DNA of 64,000 bases from Desulfovibrio litoralis DSM 11393 (lineage in GTDB: Bacteria; Desulfobacterota; Desulfovibrionia; Desulfovibrionales; Desulfovibrionaceae): NCBI RefSeq assembly GCF_900143255.1, contig NZ_FRDI01000003.1:62001-126000 (forward strand), written 5' to 3'. Shown here piece after piece: positions 35,266 to 46,184 of this stretch. The position numbers and the translations under genes are program-made. Every line of letters starts with the position of its first letter. Positions within the stretch are counted from its first letter, which is position 1. A model generated the notes under the pieces. The model did no database searches and was not told the origin of the DNA. It worked only from the letters and a program-made list of their open reading frames with translations.

Positions 35266-36255
35266 TTATTTTTTTTGAGCCAAAATCAATCTAAGCTGAA
35301 GATTTTTCTCCACTGAAAAACTTGAATGTTCCACAATAGCAAATTCAAGCGTTTTCAACCTTTTTTCCAACTCATTAAAATCAAGCCCCAACCATAAATC
35401 TCCGTAACGGACTCTCATATCCTCTTGATTATGATGAGCAAAGTCAGTAATCAGCAAGTATCCGTCAGCAGATAAAATTCTCTTAATTTCTTCTAAAGTA
35501 TTAAAAGGGGCGTTTAGATGGTGTAAAACCATGTTCACAGTAACAAAATCAGCCTCGGCATCTTTTAAAGGTAAATGTTCCAAATCGCCTATTCTTAAAG
35601 AAACCTGAACTGTTGAGGCAAAATTTTGTTTTTTTGCCAATTCCAACATTCGAGCAGAGCCGTCAACACCAATCAATATTTTACACTTATCTTGCATGGC
35701 TAAAAGCAATTGACCGGTTCCGCAACCCAAATCAACGGCACAAGTACAGTTTGGCATACGTTCGGCAACGGCAAGCCCTAAATTAAACTGTCCTAAAATT
35801 TCTTTATTTAATTTATCCCAGTCATCAGCAATATGATTAAAAAACATTTTCGTGTTTAAACTGCGTTGATCAAGCAACTGTTTGGCTTTTATCAAGTCTT
35901 TGTTCAAACTGATATTGTTTTGCATAAACGGTTTTAAAGCTTGAATAAAATTACTTGCCGTACCATTTTTATTACTGCTGTAAAAAACCCATAACCCCTC
36001 ACGTCGAAACAACAACAAACCGCTTGCACTCAATATTTTAAGGTGTCTTGAAATGCGAGATTGCCCCATATCAAAAAGCTGAACCAGTTCATTGACATTT
36101 AACTCATACTTTTGCAAAACGGCAATAAGACGCAAGCGAATAGGGTCAGCAACAGCTTTGCAAAATTCCAATAATTGTTGAGTATTTTCATCAAGCGTGT
36201 GAATATCTGACGTTTCGTTCAGTTCATAGCTTTGTTCTGAGGACAAATAAGACAT
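35266..36255 (-). CDS. ArsR-family regulator fused to a SAM-methyltransferase domain, SahR-like
   Basis: The 329-residue protein has an ArsR-type winged helix (about 25-105, with CKAVADPIRLRLIAVL and the recognition helix MGQSRISRHLKILSASG). A class I methyltransferase domain follows (about 140-329, motif I VDLGCGTGQLLLAM). This build fits SahR, the S-adenosylhomocysteine-responsive regulator of the methionine/SAM cycle known in Desulfovibrio and relatives. The methyltransferase fold is thought to sense SAH or SAM rather than methylate. Usually ahcY is close by, but no ahcY is seen here. Start at ATG 36255, with GGTGG upstream; a GTG 20 codons earlier is less likely. Confidence 0.82.
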   Translation of the reverse strand: MSYLSSEQSYELNETSDIHTLDENTQQLLEFCKAVADPIRLRLIAVLQKYELNVNELVQLFDMGQSRISRHLKILSASGLLLFRREGLWVFYSSNKNGTASNFIQALKPFMQNNISLNKDLIKAKQLLDQRSLNTKMFFNHIADDWDKLNKEILGQFNLGLAVAERMPNCTCAVDLGCGTGQLLLAMQDKCKILIGVDGSARMLELAKKQNFASTVQVSLRIGDLEHLPLKDAEADFVTVNMVLHHLNAPFNTLEEIKRILSADGYLLITDFAHHNQEDMRVRYGDLWLGLDFNELEKRLKTLEFAIVEHSSFSVEKNLQLRLILAQKK

Positions 36256-36367
36256 AAAAGCACCACCATTAATCAGTATAACGTGATATATATTATCAAG
36301 CTCTTCGGATAACACAAGTTTTTTATCGCACAGGAAAAATTATCCAATTTAATACAATCAGTTATTA

Positions 36368-36404
36368 AAAAGAAAAGAGGGCAGAGAAAACCCTACCCTC
36401 TTTT
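36368..36404 (-). terminator. Terminator of the F1 ATP synthase operon
   Basis: AAAAGAGGG (36373-36381) and CCCTCTTTT (36396-36404) form a nine-base stem with a 14-base loop; on the minus strand it is followed by CTTTTT. It lies about 25 bases after the atpC stop. Confidence 0.85.
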
Positions 36405-36426
36405 TTATCTATAAGAAATAAAGGAA

Positions 36427-36834
36427 CTACAAACCATTTGAACTTTTTAAAGAAATACGGATAATTGCTCTTTGTAAAGCAATTTCAGCTCGTGATTGGT
36501 CATAATCTTCTTTTGAAGCAAGACGTTTTTCCGCTCTTTCTTTTGCCTTCTTGGCTCTCTCTAAATCAATTTGTTCAACTAATTCAGCAGATTCAGCAAG
36601 AATTGTAACTTTATTATCAGAAACCTCGGCAAAACCACCAGATATGAAAGCATAATGATTTTTACCGTTAGCTTTATAATAAAGTGAACCAATTTTTAAA
36701 GCTGTTAAGTAGGGAACGTGATTTGGCAAAACACCAAACTCGCCACCTATACCAGTAGCACTTACATAATCTGCTTTTTCGTCTAAAACAAGACGATCAG
36801 GGGTAACAATTTCAACTTGGAGCATTTTTTCCAT
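36427..36834 (-). CDS. atpC: ATP synthase F1 subunit epsilon
   Basis: Epsilon links the c ring to gamma and can block ATP hydrolysis. The 135-residue protein has the beta-sandwich first part ([40 protein letters not shown]) and a C-terminal helical hairpin (about 88-135, [20 protein letters not shown]). AAGGAG stands nine bases before ATG 36834. Last gene of the F1 operon, 12 bases after atpD. Confidence 0.96.
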   Translation of the reverse strand: MEKMLQVEIVTPDRLVLDEKADYVSATGIGGEFGVLPNHVPYLTALKIGSLYYKANGKNHYAFISGGFAEVSDNKVTILAESAELVEQIDLERAKKAKERAEKRLASKEDYDQSRAEIALQRAIIRISLKSSNGL

Positions 36835-36846
36835 AGCGGTCGCTCC

Positions 36847-38277
<1,431 letters not shown>

Positions 38278-39174
38278 TTATCCTTTGAGCGCCTCAGCGC
38301 CGCCGACGATGTCCATCAAATCTCTAGTAATAGCCGCTTGCCTTGTCTTATTAAAGAGCATGGTTAAAGCACTTATCATATCGTTACAACTGCGAGTGGC
38401 GTTATCCATAGCTGTCATTCGAGCGGCGTGTCCACTTGTTCTTGTATCTAATAAACCACGATAAATTTGTACTCTAACAAATTTAGGAAGTAATTCAGAT
38501 AATAAAACAGAAGCATCAGGCTCATAAATGTATTCTATGGCGAGACTGGCAGTTTTTTGTGTATTTTTATCATTTTCAGCTTTTTGGCTGTCTGATTTAA
38601 CAGGTAAAAGAGCTAAGCGAGTTGGTTTTTGGTTAGCTACGTTAATAAACCGACCATAAACCACAATCACTTCGTCTACTTCTTTAGCGACAAAAGAATT
38701 TATGACTTCGTTACCGAGTTCTAAGGCAAGGTTAAAATTAAGGTTATTTATCCTGCCTATATAACCGTTTGCAAGTTCATAATTAAGTTTACGGATAGCA
38801 TCTCGACCTTTACGACCAACGCACCAAAACTTTACACCTTTACCAGCCGCTTTTGCTTCTTCGGCTAATTTTATGGCTTCGGATATAAGGTTAACGTTAA
38901 AACTACCGCATAAACCTCTTTCAACCGTCATTAACACTATGCCGACATTTTTTGACTCAAGACGTTCTTCAAGCAAGGCGTTAGCAACACCTGAAGTTTT
39001 ACCTGATAAATCTGTCAGCATACTGTAGAATTTTTCAGCATAAGGACGAAAACCTTCCATCCTTTGTTGAGCACCACGCAACTTAGCAGATGAAACCATG
39101 TTCATTGCTTTTGTAATTTGCTTGGTTTTTCCTACAGCTGTTATTTTTACTTTTACATCCTTAAGCGATGCCAT
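38278..39174 (-). CDS. atpG: ATP synthase F1 subunit gamma
   Basis: Gamma is the central shaft that couples rotation to catalysis. The 298-residue protein has the N-terminal helix SLKDVKVKITAVGKTKQITK with AMNMVSSAKLR following, the GLCGSFN motif near 90, and the C-terminal helix ARMTAMDNATRSCNDMI followed by NKTRQAAITRDLMDIVGGA. GGAGGTGAGGC precedes the ATG. It lies 17 bases downstream of atpA. Central loops around 195-215 are Lys/Asp rich and slightly longer than in E. coli. Confidence 0.97.
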   Translation of the reverse strand: MASLKDVKVKITAVGKTKQITKAMNMVSSAKLRGAQQRMEGFRPYAEKFYSMLTDLSGKTSGVANALLEERLESKNVGIVLMTVERGLCGSFNVNLISEAIKLAEEAKAAGKGVKFWCVGRKGRDAIRKLNYELANGYIGRINNLNFNLALELGNEVINSFVAKEVDEVIVVYGRFINVANQKPTRLALLPVKSDSQKAENDKNTQKTASLAIEYIYEPDASVLLSELLPKFVRVQIYRGLLDTRTSGHAARMTAMDNATRSCNDMISALTMLFNKTRQAAITRDLMDIVGGAEALKG

Positions 39175-39191
39175 GCCTCACCTCCGGAGTA

Positions 39192-40700
39192 TTAAGCTTT
39201 GAAGCCTTTTTTAAAATCTTCTAAAGCTGCCTGCATACGCTTTTCCAAATCAGCATCAAGAGCTTGTTTGGATTTAATATCATTTAATATATCTGGACGA
39301 GAAGCTTTAAGAAAATCAAGGTATTCTTTTTCAAACTTACGTACAGCACTAACAGGAATATCGTCCATATAGCCTTTAATTGTTGACCAAATAGAAGCAA
39401 CCTGTTCAGCGGTTGGCATAGGTTCAAACTGTGGTTGTTTTAATAATTCTACTAATCTAGCACCACGATTTAATTTAGCCTGAGTCGCTTTATCAAGATC
39501 AGAACCAAACTGAGCAAACGCAGCGAGTTCACGATATTGAGCCATATCAAGACGCATAGTACCTGCGACTTGTTTCATTGCTTTAATCTGAGCGGCACCA
39601 CCAACTCGAGAAACTGATAAACCAACGTTAATCGCAGGGCGAACGCCTGAGTTAAAGAGGTTTGGCTCAAGATAAACCTGACCATCAGTAATAGAAATAA
39701 CGTTAGTTGGAATATAAGCAGAAACGTCGCCAGCTTGAGTTTCGATAATAGGTAAAGCTGTTAAAGAACCAGCTCCAAGCTTATCAGACATCTTCGCAGC
39801 TCTTTCAAGTAAACGAGAGTGAAGATAAAAAACGTCTCCAGGGAAAGCTTCACGACCGGGAGGACGACGAAGAAGCAAGGACATCTGGCGATAAGCCGTT
39901 GCTTGTTTAGATAAGTCATCATAAATAATTAAAGCGTGCTTACCATTATCTCGATAAAATTCTGCCATAGAACAACCAGAATAAGCTGCAATAAATTGTA
40001 ACGGAGCTGGTTCAGAGGCGGTTGCGGAAATAATAGTTGTATACTCAAGTGCACCATGTTTGCGTAAAATATCGGCAACAAGGGCAACGGTTGACCTTTT
40101 TTGACCAATCGCCACATAAAAACAGTGAATACCTGTTTCTTTTTGAGCTAAGATAGCATCAAGGCAAACAGCGGTTTTACCGGTTTGACGGTCACCGATG
40201 ATAAGCTCACGCTGACCTCGTCCGATTGGGGTCATAGCGTCAATCGCTTTAATACCGGTAGGCATAGGTTCATGAACGGATTTTCTGGCAATAATACCGG
40301 GAGCTTTAATTTCAACCGGCTTGGTTTCACTCGCATTAACCGGTCCTAGACCGTCAATTGGCTCACCAAGAGGGTTTAAAACACGCCCCATAACAGCATC
40401 ACCAACAGGAACGGAGAATATTTTTCCCGTACGTTTTACAAGGTCGCCCTCTTTAACGCCAGTATCCTCACCAAGAAGAGCAACACCAACGTTGTCTTCT
40501 TCAAGGTTTAAAACCATTCCCATTAATCCACCGGGAAATTCCAAAAGCTCCATAGACATGGCATTTCTAACACCATAAACACGGGCAATACCATCACCGA
40601 CATAAAGCACGGTACCGGTTTCGCTCATTTCTACGCGACTTTCGTAATTTTGGATCTGATCCTCAATAATTTTACTGATTTCTTCAGCTTTGATCTGCAT
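39192..40700 (-). CDS. atpA: ATP synthase F1 subunit alpha
   Basis: The non-catalytic nucleotide-binding subunit of F1. With the start at ATG 40700 it has 502 residues, the usual length, beginning [16 protein letters not shown]. It has the P-loop GDRQTGKTA near 169-177, the DDLSKQA block near 268-274 and the alpha signature with [14 protein letters not shown] near 363-376. An in-frame GTG four codons earlier lies inside atpH and is less likely. The ATG comes four bases after the atpH stop, with AGAGGGG about 11 bases upstream. Confidence 0.97.
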   Translation of the reverse strand: MQIKAEEISKIIEDQIQNYESRVEMSETGTVLYVGDGIARVYGVRNAMSMELLEFPGGLMGMVLNLEEDNVGVALLGEDTGVKEGDLVKRTGKIFSVPVGDAVMGRVLNPLGEPIDGLGPVNASETKPVEIKAPGIIARKSVHEPMPTGIKAIDAMTPIGRGQRELIIGDRQTGKTAVCLDAILAQKETGIHCFYVAIGQKRSTVALVADILRKHGALEYTTIISATASEPAPLQFIAAYSGCSMAEFYRDNGKHALIIYDDLSKQATAYRQMSLLLRRPPGREAFPGDVFYLHSRLLERAAKMSDKLGAGSLTALPIIETQAGDVSAYIPTNVISITDGQVYLEPNLFNSGVRPAINVGLSVSRVGGAAQIKAMKQVAGTMRLDMAQYRELAAFAQFGSDLDKATQAKLNRGARLVELLKQPQFEPMPTAEQVASIWSTIKGYMDDIPVSAVRKFEKEYLDFLKASRPDILNDIKSKQALDADLEKRMQAALEDFKKGFKA

Positions 40701-40704
40701 GGCT

Positions 40705-41256
40705 CTACTCACCCCTCTTTATGTTGTCTTTGAGCATGCCCAATTGTGCTTTTAGGCTTGCGTCCATGACCTGATCGCCAATCTTGAGCACAATGCCACC
40801 TAAAATAGATGGATTGACATTGTAGGTTAGGTCGAGCTTGTAATTTGTTTGTTTTTCAAGCCGACTTTGAACTTTTTTACGCTTTGGTTCTTTGAGTTCC
40901 ACAGCCGTTATGAGTTCGCCGCGAATAACGCCGCGTTCTTCATCAAGGAGGACATTATAAAAAGCACTAATGTCTTTTAAATAGGTAATACGACCTTTAT
41001 CGAGTAAAATGTTGCAAAAACTTTTTACTTCTGTTCCAAGTTTAGCCTGTTCCAAAAGAACAACAAGCAACTTTTCTTTTTCTTCTTTTAAAAAAACAGG
41101 GTTACTGAAAAAATTTTCCAATTCTTTTGAGTTTGCCAATATAAAAGCTAAAGCACCAAGCTCTTCACCATAACGGAAAGGCTCGTCTTTACCTTTTTTA
41201 AAGGCAAAATCAAACAAGGCTTTTGCATACCTGCGTGCGACAATAGAATTTATCAA
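40705..41256 (-). CDS. atpH: ATP synthase F1 subunit delta
   Basis: Delta holds the peripheral stalk to the top of F1. The 183-residue protein begins [18 protein letters not shown], the family's typical N-terminal helix, has FLNSPVF-like [13 protein letters not shown] near 63-75, and ends with the beta-sheet segment [27 protein letters not shown] (split across 147-173). The ATG overlaps the end of atpF by four bases, so translation is coupled. Confidence 0.95.
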   Translation of the reverse strand: MINSIVARRYAKALFDFAFKKGKDEPFRYGEELGALAFILANSKELENFFSNPVFLKEEKEKLLVVLLEQAKLGTEVKSFCNILLDKGRITYLKDISAFYNVLLDEERGVIRGELITAVELKEPKRKKVQSRLEKQTNYKLDLTYNVNPSILGGIVLKIGDQVMDASLKAQLGMLKDNIKRGE

Positions 41257-41822
41257 TTGAGCACCACCTTAGTTATATAGTTATCGATAATTTTTTCTTG
41301 AGCTTCTGAATTAAGCTTGGCTTTTAACATTTTTTCGGTGTTTTCAACAACAAGATCGGCAACTTCTGATCTAATTTCTTCTATTGCCAAGGCAAGTTCG
41401 TTTTCTGCCGTAAGTTTAGCCTGTTCGGTAATCTGTTTGGCGGTTGCTTCAGCTTTTGCAATAATATTCTTTTTAATCATCTCACCTTGAGCTTTATACT
41501 CTGCAAAAACGGCTTCTCTTTCTGAGGCTATATTAGCTATACGCCTTTCTACTTCAGCAAGTTTTTGTTCAGCTTCAAGCTTACGCTGAGAAAGGTCTTT
41601 CAACTCTTGTTCAATTGTAGAACGACGAGCTTTAAGAGCAACCAACATTTTCTTTACGCCAAAATACCAAATAATTCCGGCAAAAGCAAATAGGTTAGCC
41701 AATCTGAAAAATAAGTTTGTTACGGCACTTTGGTTAGCTTCTCCAATGCCATGAACTAATCCGGCACCCAAGCTAACAACGGCAAGAGCCAATAACACCA
41801 GAAAAACTTTGTCTTTTTTCAA
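41253..41822 (-). CDS. atpF: ATP synthase F0 subunit b
   Basis: Subunit b forms the membrane-anchored peripheral stalk. The 189-residue protein has a hydrophobic N terminus that looks like a signal peptide (about 5-27), a membrane helix near 37-56 (LFFRLANLFAFAGIIWYFGV), then a long charged helix with heptad repeats (about 62-175, for example DLSQRKLEAEQKLAEVERRI) for dimerising with b'. An N-terminal extra hydrophobic segment is common in this lineage. It overlaps atpH by four bases and follows atpF' after 32 bases. Confidence 0.93.
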   Translation of the reverse strand: MKKDKVFLVLLALAVVSLGAGLVHGIGEANQSAVTNLFFRLANLFAFAGIIWYFGVKKMLVALKARRSTIEQELKDLSQRKLEAEQKLAEVERRIANIASEREAVFAEYKAQGEMIKKNIIAKAEATAKQITEQAKLTAENELALAIEEIRSEVADLVVENTEKMLKAKLNSEAQEKIIDNYITKVVLN

Positions 41823-41854
41823 CGCCCCCTCCTTAACTTTTCAAGTTAACAAAA

Positions 41855-42304
41855 TTAACTTAGAATACGGTCAACAGCTTTGACAGATAAAGCATCTATT
41901 TGATCCTTTAGTGTCAACATAGCTTTTTTTGCCTCAGACTTAATCTGAGCTTTAGCATCTTGAATAAAAGTTTGTGCATCAGAGTTTGCTTGCCCGAGAA
42001 TATCAGCTTCGACTTTAAGAGCGCTGTCTCTAACGTCGTCTCGCTGAGAAACTGCTTGCACTCTAGCTTTAGCAAGTTCAGACTCATAGTTTTTAAGCTT
42101 AAGATCTGCCGCCTTGTTAAAATCGTCGGCACTATCCAAAAGCCCTGCCATTTTTGCCTTACGCTCAGCAATAATATCTCGAACGGGCTTAATTAAAACA
42201 TAGTTCAAAAACGCCAACGCTACTAAAAAGTTACACAGCTGAATCAATATCAGCGGCAAACTAATTTCAATCATTCCGGGCACAGGTACATTAGGGTCAA
42301 CCAT
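41855..42304 (-). CDS. atpF': ATP synthase F0 subunit b'
   Basis: The second, diverged b-type stalk subunit, giving a b-b' heterodimer as in photosynthetic bacteria and Desulfovibrio. The 149-residue protein has one membrane helix near 16-36 (LPLILIQLCNFLVALAFLNY), the conserved IKPVRDIIAERKAKMAGLL at its base, and a charged coiled coil to the C terminus. GAGGTAGGAAG precedes ATG 42304. It is the first gene of the F1 operon, about 55 bases from a consensus promoter. Confidence 0.93.
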   Translation of the reverse strand: MVDPNVPVPGMIEISLPLILIQLCNFLVALAFLNYVLIKPVRDIIAERKAKMAGLLDSADDFNKAADLKLKNYESELAKARVQAVSQRDDVRDSALKVEADILGQANSDAQTFIQDAKAQIKSEAKKAMLTLKDQIDALSVKAVDRILS

Positions 42305-42335
42305 AAAACTTCCTACCTCAGGGTTTGGAACAACA

Positions 42336-42353
42336 TTGTGAAAATTTACACCA
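42336..42353. promoter_or_regulatory. Rex-like operator in the F1 ATP synthase leader
   Basis: TTGTGAAAATTTACACCA resembles the Rex site TTGTGA-N6-TCACAA: the first half is exact and the second matches four of six bases. It lies just inside the predicted transcription start (about 42359) and before the atpF' ATG, a position where a bound repressor would block transcription. rex itself is in this window beside the F0 genes. Confidence 0.45.
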
Positions 42354-42365
42354 ATACATACTTGA

Positions 42366-42394
42366 ATTATAAACTATGAAATAAAAAGTGTCAA
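42366..42394 (-). promoter_or_regulatory. Consensus sigma-70 promoter of the F1 ATP synthase operon
   Basis: On the minus strand TTGACA (42394-42389), 17 bases, then TATAAT (42371-42366): both hexamers and the spacing are perfect. The leader to the atpF' ATG is about 55 bases. Confidence 0.9.
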
Positions 42395-42496
42395 AAACTT
42401 TTTAAACACATCAAACAAGAAAAAAACACCTTATATAAACAGAAAACACATAACATTAAAGAAGCGGTCTAAAGTTTCAACTTCCCAACTTTATTT

Positions 42497-42895
42497 TTAT
42501 TCAATCAATTCAACTTTGCCTTCTGATAATTCACCAACTAATCCAACAGATTGAATAGCAGCATCGCCTTGCAACATATTGACTGTTCCTTGAACAACAG
42601 CACCCTCTTCCATCACTAAAACCGGAGTATTAAGAGTTCCAATCAATCTTGCTGTTTTATGGATAATCGTCTTTTTAGCTATCTTCATTTCTCCGGTAAT
42701 ACAACCGGAAACGATAAGTTGACCAACGTGAACAGTTGCTTGCACTTTTGCATCTTTTCCAAGAATTAAAGTTCCGTCTGACTCAATATCGCCTTTAAAC
42801 TGACCGTCAATACGCACAGCACCGGAAAAGTTAAGATGACCTTCATATATAGTGCCTGTCCCAAGGAATGCATTAAATTCATCTTTACTCATCAT
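42497..42895 (-). CDS. Bactofilin
   Basis: Bactofilins are small proteins that polymerise without nucleotide into filaments on the inner face of the membrane and shape cell wall growth. The product (132 residues from ATG 42895) has a central right-handed beta-helix with the repeating short turns of the DUF583 family: YEGHLNFSGAVRIDGQFKGD near 17-36, and further rungs with GKDAKVQATVHVGQLIVSG and TPVLVMEEGAVVQGTVN. The tails are short. A second ATG at 42892 is equally possible; GAGGT precedes both. The gene follows rodA on the same strand, in the cell-shape cluster, which fits its role. Confidence 0.92.
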   Translation of the reverse strand: MMSKDEFNAFLGTGTIYEGHLNFSGAVRIDGQFKGDIESDGTLILGKDAKVQATVHVGQLIVSGCITGEMKIAKKTIIHKTARLIGTLNTPVLVMEEGAVVQGTVNMLQGDAAIQSVGLVGELSEGKVELIE

Positions 42896-43072
42896 TGACC
42901 TCAAGCTTAAGTATATATTTACAGATTAATCAATTATACCGATTATTCAAACCAAAAATAGTTTAACATTTTTAAATTGTTTTGCAAGTTATTTATTTTG
43001 TTGCTGTTTACTTAAACACACCAACTTAGTGATTTATTTCACACTTTCCCCTTGAAAACAATAAAAATGGGC

Positions 43073-44182
43073 TTAATTTAATCTAAAAACAAAACGACGC
43101 ATAGAAACATTCAAAACCAAGCCAATTAAAAAAAAGTTTACAACCGTCGCACTTCCGCCGTAACTTATAAAGGGAAGAGGCATTCCAACAACAGGCAACA
43201 TACCTGTAACCATGCCTATATTAATCACAATCTGAACAAAAAAATAGAAAAATACACCAACAACCAGCGTACTTCCAAAACGGTCTTTAGCATCAGTCGC
43301 CGTATTAATTATACACAACAAAAAAAGACAAAAGAATAAAATTAAAAGAGCCGTTCCAACAAAACCCCACTCTTCGCTAAAAACAGCAATCGCAAAGTCG
43401 GTATGTTTTTCCGGTAAAAAACGTAACTTACTTTGAGTTCCGGCTAAAAAGCCTTTTCCCCAAATTTCACCGGAACCTATGGTTATTTTAGACTGAATAA
43501 TTTGAAAACCTTCATCTTTCGGGGCACGTTCGGGGTTTAAAAAGGTAAACACCCTTTCTTTTTGATAAGGTTTCATAAATTGCCAACCAAGAGGAAGCAA
43601 TAAAGGAACAGATAAACAACATATTCTAAAAACCCAAGGTTTTAGCCCACGATATAAAATAATCCCCCCAACAAGGATAACAATATTAAGGGCTGTTCCA
43701 AGGTCTGGTTGTTTTAAAATCAAAACAACAGGTACGGAAATAATCAAAAAAACTTGAAATAAACCACCCCACCCCAAAGGCTCTTTACTTGAAGACAAAA
43801 CCTTGGCAATTAAGATAGTTGTACTAATTTTAGCCAATTCACTAGGTTGGATTCTAAAAAATCCAATATCTATCCAACGCTTGGCATTATTTATTGTTGT
43901 TCCTATAATAGGAACGGCAAGCAACAAAACTATAGTGAGCAAAAAAATTGGTACGGCAAAGTTTTTAAAGTGGCGATAATCAATAACCGTCGAGAGAAAC
44001 ATCAAAATAAAACCGCCGACGCTCCAGAGGGCTTGTTTTTGATAAAAGCTTGCAAGCTCAATCACTCCGTCAAGATTGCGATAAGCACTGGCAGAATATA
44101 AATTTACCATACCAATAGTAAAAAGGATTAGGGTCATTAAAATCAAACCCCAATTGATTTGAGAGAGTTTATGATTATCCAT
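43073..44182 (-). CDS. rodA: Peptidoglycan glycosyltransferase RodA
   Basis: RodA is the SEDS-family polymerase that makes glycan strands for cell elongation together with PBP2. The 369-residue protein has about ten membrane helices, the conserved large loop with KRWIDIGFFRIQPSELAKI near 100-118, the catalytic Asp in LKQPDLGTALN near 156-166, and a last part with MPLPFISYGGSATVVN near 337-352. It lies 126 bases downstream of mrdA on the same strand, the usual pairing. Confidence 0.96.
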   Translation of the reverse strand: MDNHKLSQINWGLILMTLILFTIGMVNLYSASAYRNLDGVIELASFYQKQALWSVGGFILMFLSTVIDYRHFKNFAVPIFLLTIVLLLAVPIIGTTINNAKRWIDIGFFRIQPSELAKISTTILIAKVLSSSKEPLGWGGLFQVFLIISVPVVLILKQPDLGTALNIVILVGGIILYRGLKPWVFRICCLSVPLLLPLGWQFMKPYQKERVFTFLNPERAPKDEGFQIIQSKITIGSGEIWGKGFLAGTQSKLRFLPEKHTDFAIAVFSEEWGFVGTALLILFFCLFLLCIINTATDAKDRFGSTLVVGVFFYFFVQIVINIGMVTGMLPVVGMPLPFISYGGSATVVNFFLIGLVLNVSMRRFVFRLN

Positions 44183-44308
44183 CTTTAAAATTATACCCTA
44201 AACTTAGCCCTTAGTATTATAAAATATTATATCTCTCTTACGATACACTATAAAAAAAATGAATTATCATACCTTTCTTAATTTGGCAAAAACTACTTAT
44301 AGCGTTTT

Positions 44309-46183
44309 TTATAATGTTTCTTCATTTTTCTTTAACGCAGTTTCTAAAACCGGCTCTTCTTTGTTTTGCATATTCATATATTCGCCAAACAAGTAATCAT
44401 AAACTCGTTTTACAATAGGACCGGCAACAGCACCACCGCCGCCGCCATGTTCTACCATAGCAATAACAACATAGCGTTTGCCTTCTTTTTCACCCCAAGA
44501 AACTATCCAAGCGTGGTCTCTATGTTCATACGCCAACTGATGGGTTTTTAAACGCACTTCACCTATTTTTACAACTTGGGCTGTTCCTGTTTTTCCGCCA
44601 ATAACAGCATCAGAACGCTTTAAAACTCTCGCAGTTCCGCTTTCAACAGTCATTCGCATAGATTCTAGTATTATAGCTAAGTGTTCCGGTTTTATGTCTA
44701 AAAGTTTTTTTTCAAAAGGCGGAGTATCAGCTAAAACACTAGGTCTTAAAATTCGACCACCATTAAATAATGAAGAAACAAAATTTGCCATTTGTAAAGG
44801 AGTTGTCATAACAGACCCCTGTCCAATAGATACGTTAAGAGTTTCGCCGCCCTGCCAATCTGCGTTATATTTTTTTTTCTTCCATTCTCTTGATGGCATA
44901 AGCCCGGAAGCTTCTCTATTAAGTTCTATCCCTGTTGGTTGACCGAATCCATTTTCTTTTGCATAAGCAGAGATACGGTCTATTCCCATTTTTTTTCCCA
45001 TTTCATAATAGTAAACATCGCAAGAATTTACGAGAGAGCTAAGCATATTAACACTTCCATGCCCACCTTTTTTCCAACAACGGAACGTATGATTTCCAAG
45101 CTTTGTTTCCCCTGAACAAAAAACCGTTTGTTTCGGGTCAACGCCTTCTTTAAGTAAAAGAGCCGCCATTAATAATTTCCAAACAGAACCCGGAGGATAA
45201 GTACTTTGTAAGGCCCTATGGAACAAAGGGTGTCTTGGGTCTTGAGCCACTAACGCCCAAGTTTTTCTTTCTTGAATAGTGTTATTATCATAAGAAGGCT
45301 TTGAAACTAGGGCTTTAAGCTTTCCCGTATCCGGATCCATTACTACAACAGAACCCGAATAATCGCCCAAGGCATCAAAGGCTGCTTTTTGAATATCAAT
45401 ATCAAGAGACAAGCGTACAATATCTCCTCCGATCGGAGTTTTAGTTGTCATTTTATTTAACTGACGCCCTTTTACATCTACTTCTACTTCCTGCATACCT
45501 TTTATGCCACGAAGCTCTTGCATACCTTTTATGCCATTTAATTTATGTGTTGCAACGGCGGTTTTTTCCAAGGCAAATTCCAAACCTGTTTTACCAACAG
45601 TATCACCCGGACTTAAATCTTTGTCGCCTTCTAATTCTTCTCGGTTCGGCTTATTCATATAGCCGATAATATGAGCGAATAATTCACCCTGTGGATAATG
45701 CCTTCTTTGGCGAATAACAATTTGAACACCCGGCCAAAGTCTTAAATCATTTTCAATTTCCGACAAAAGTTCAAAAGAAATATCTGTTGCCAAAACTAAG
45801 GGATCAAAAGGTTTGGCTATATCAACTTCTTTTTTATAACTGTTGACGATACTTTGATACGGAACATTCATCCACTTGCTTATTTGAGCTAAAGTGGCAT
45901 TAATATCGGGGCAATCTTCGCGGTTAATCGCTATACAAAACGCCGGGCGGTTTTCTGCGAGCAAACGCCCCTTATCATCAACAATAAGCCCACGAGTAGC
46001 AAAAATTCTTTCCAAGCGAATACGGTTATTGTGAGCAAGGCGAGCCAGCTCTTCACCTGATAAAACCTGTAAATACCAAAAGCGTATGATAAAAATACAA
46101 AACAAGAGAGCGACTAATATCTGTACTAAAATCAGACCACCGCGTCTTGGCTGATAACCTTTTGATTCTACCTCTAAACGCAT
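44309..46183 (-). CDS. mrdA: Penicillin-binding protein 2 (elongation transpeptidase)
   Basis: PBP2 crosslinks new wall along the side of rod cells and activates RodA. The 624-residue protein has one N-terminal helix (about 16-38), a dimerisation domain (GRLLAENRPAFCIAI) and a transpeptidase domain. The active Ser is near 333 in PPGSVWK, the SxN-type motif appears as NSCDVYYYE, and the KTG motif is in GGKTGTAQVV. The tail is charged. Near residues 216-233 a nine-residue unit (GIKGMQEL R) is repeated twice in tandem, from a 27-base duplication, in the loop before the VEVDVKGRQ stretch. It begins one base after the mreD stop. Confidence 0.96.
   Translation of the reverse strand: MRLEVESKGYQPRRGGLILVQILVALLFCIFIIRFWYLQVLSGEELARLAHNNRIRLERIFATRGLIVDDKGRLLAENRPAFCIAINREDCPDINATLAQISKWMNVPYQSIVNSYKKEVDIAKPFDPLVLATDISFELLSEIENDLRLWPGVQIVIRQRRHYPQGELFAHIIGYMNKPNREELEGDKDLSPGDTVGKTGLEFALEKTAVATHKLNGIKGMQELRGIKGMQEVEVDVKGRQLNKMTTKTPIGGDIVRLSLDIDIQKAAFDALGDYSGSVVVMDPDTGKLKALVSKPSYDNNTIQERKTWALVAQDPRHPLFHRALQSTYPPGSVWKLLMAALLLKEGVDPKQTVFCSGETKLGNHTFRCWKKGGHGSVNMLSSLVNSCDVYYYEMGKKMGIDRISAYAKENGFGQPTGIELNREASGLMPSREWKKKKYNADWQGGETLNVSIGQGSVMTTPLQMANFVSSLFNGGRILRPSVLADTPPFEKKLLDIKPEHLAIILESMRMTVESGTARVLKRSDAVIGGKTGTAQVVKIGEVRLKTHQLAYEHRDHAWIVSWGEKEGKRYVVIAMVEHGGGGGAVAGPIVKRVYDYLFGEYMNMQNKEEPVLETALKKNEETL
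45492..45536. repeat. 27-base tandem duplication inside mrdA
   Basis: The 18-base word TGCATACCTTTTATGCCA occurs at 45492-45509 and again at 45519-45536, offset exactly 27 bases, so the frame is kept and nine residues are added to PBP2. Confidence 0.9.
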
Positions 46184-46184
46184 A

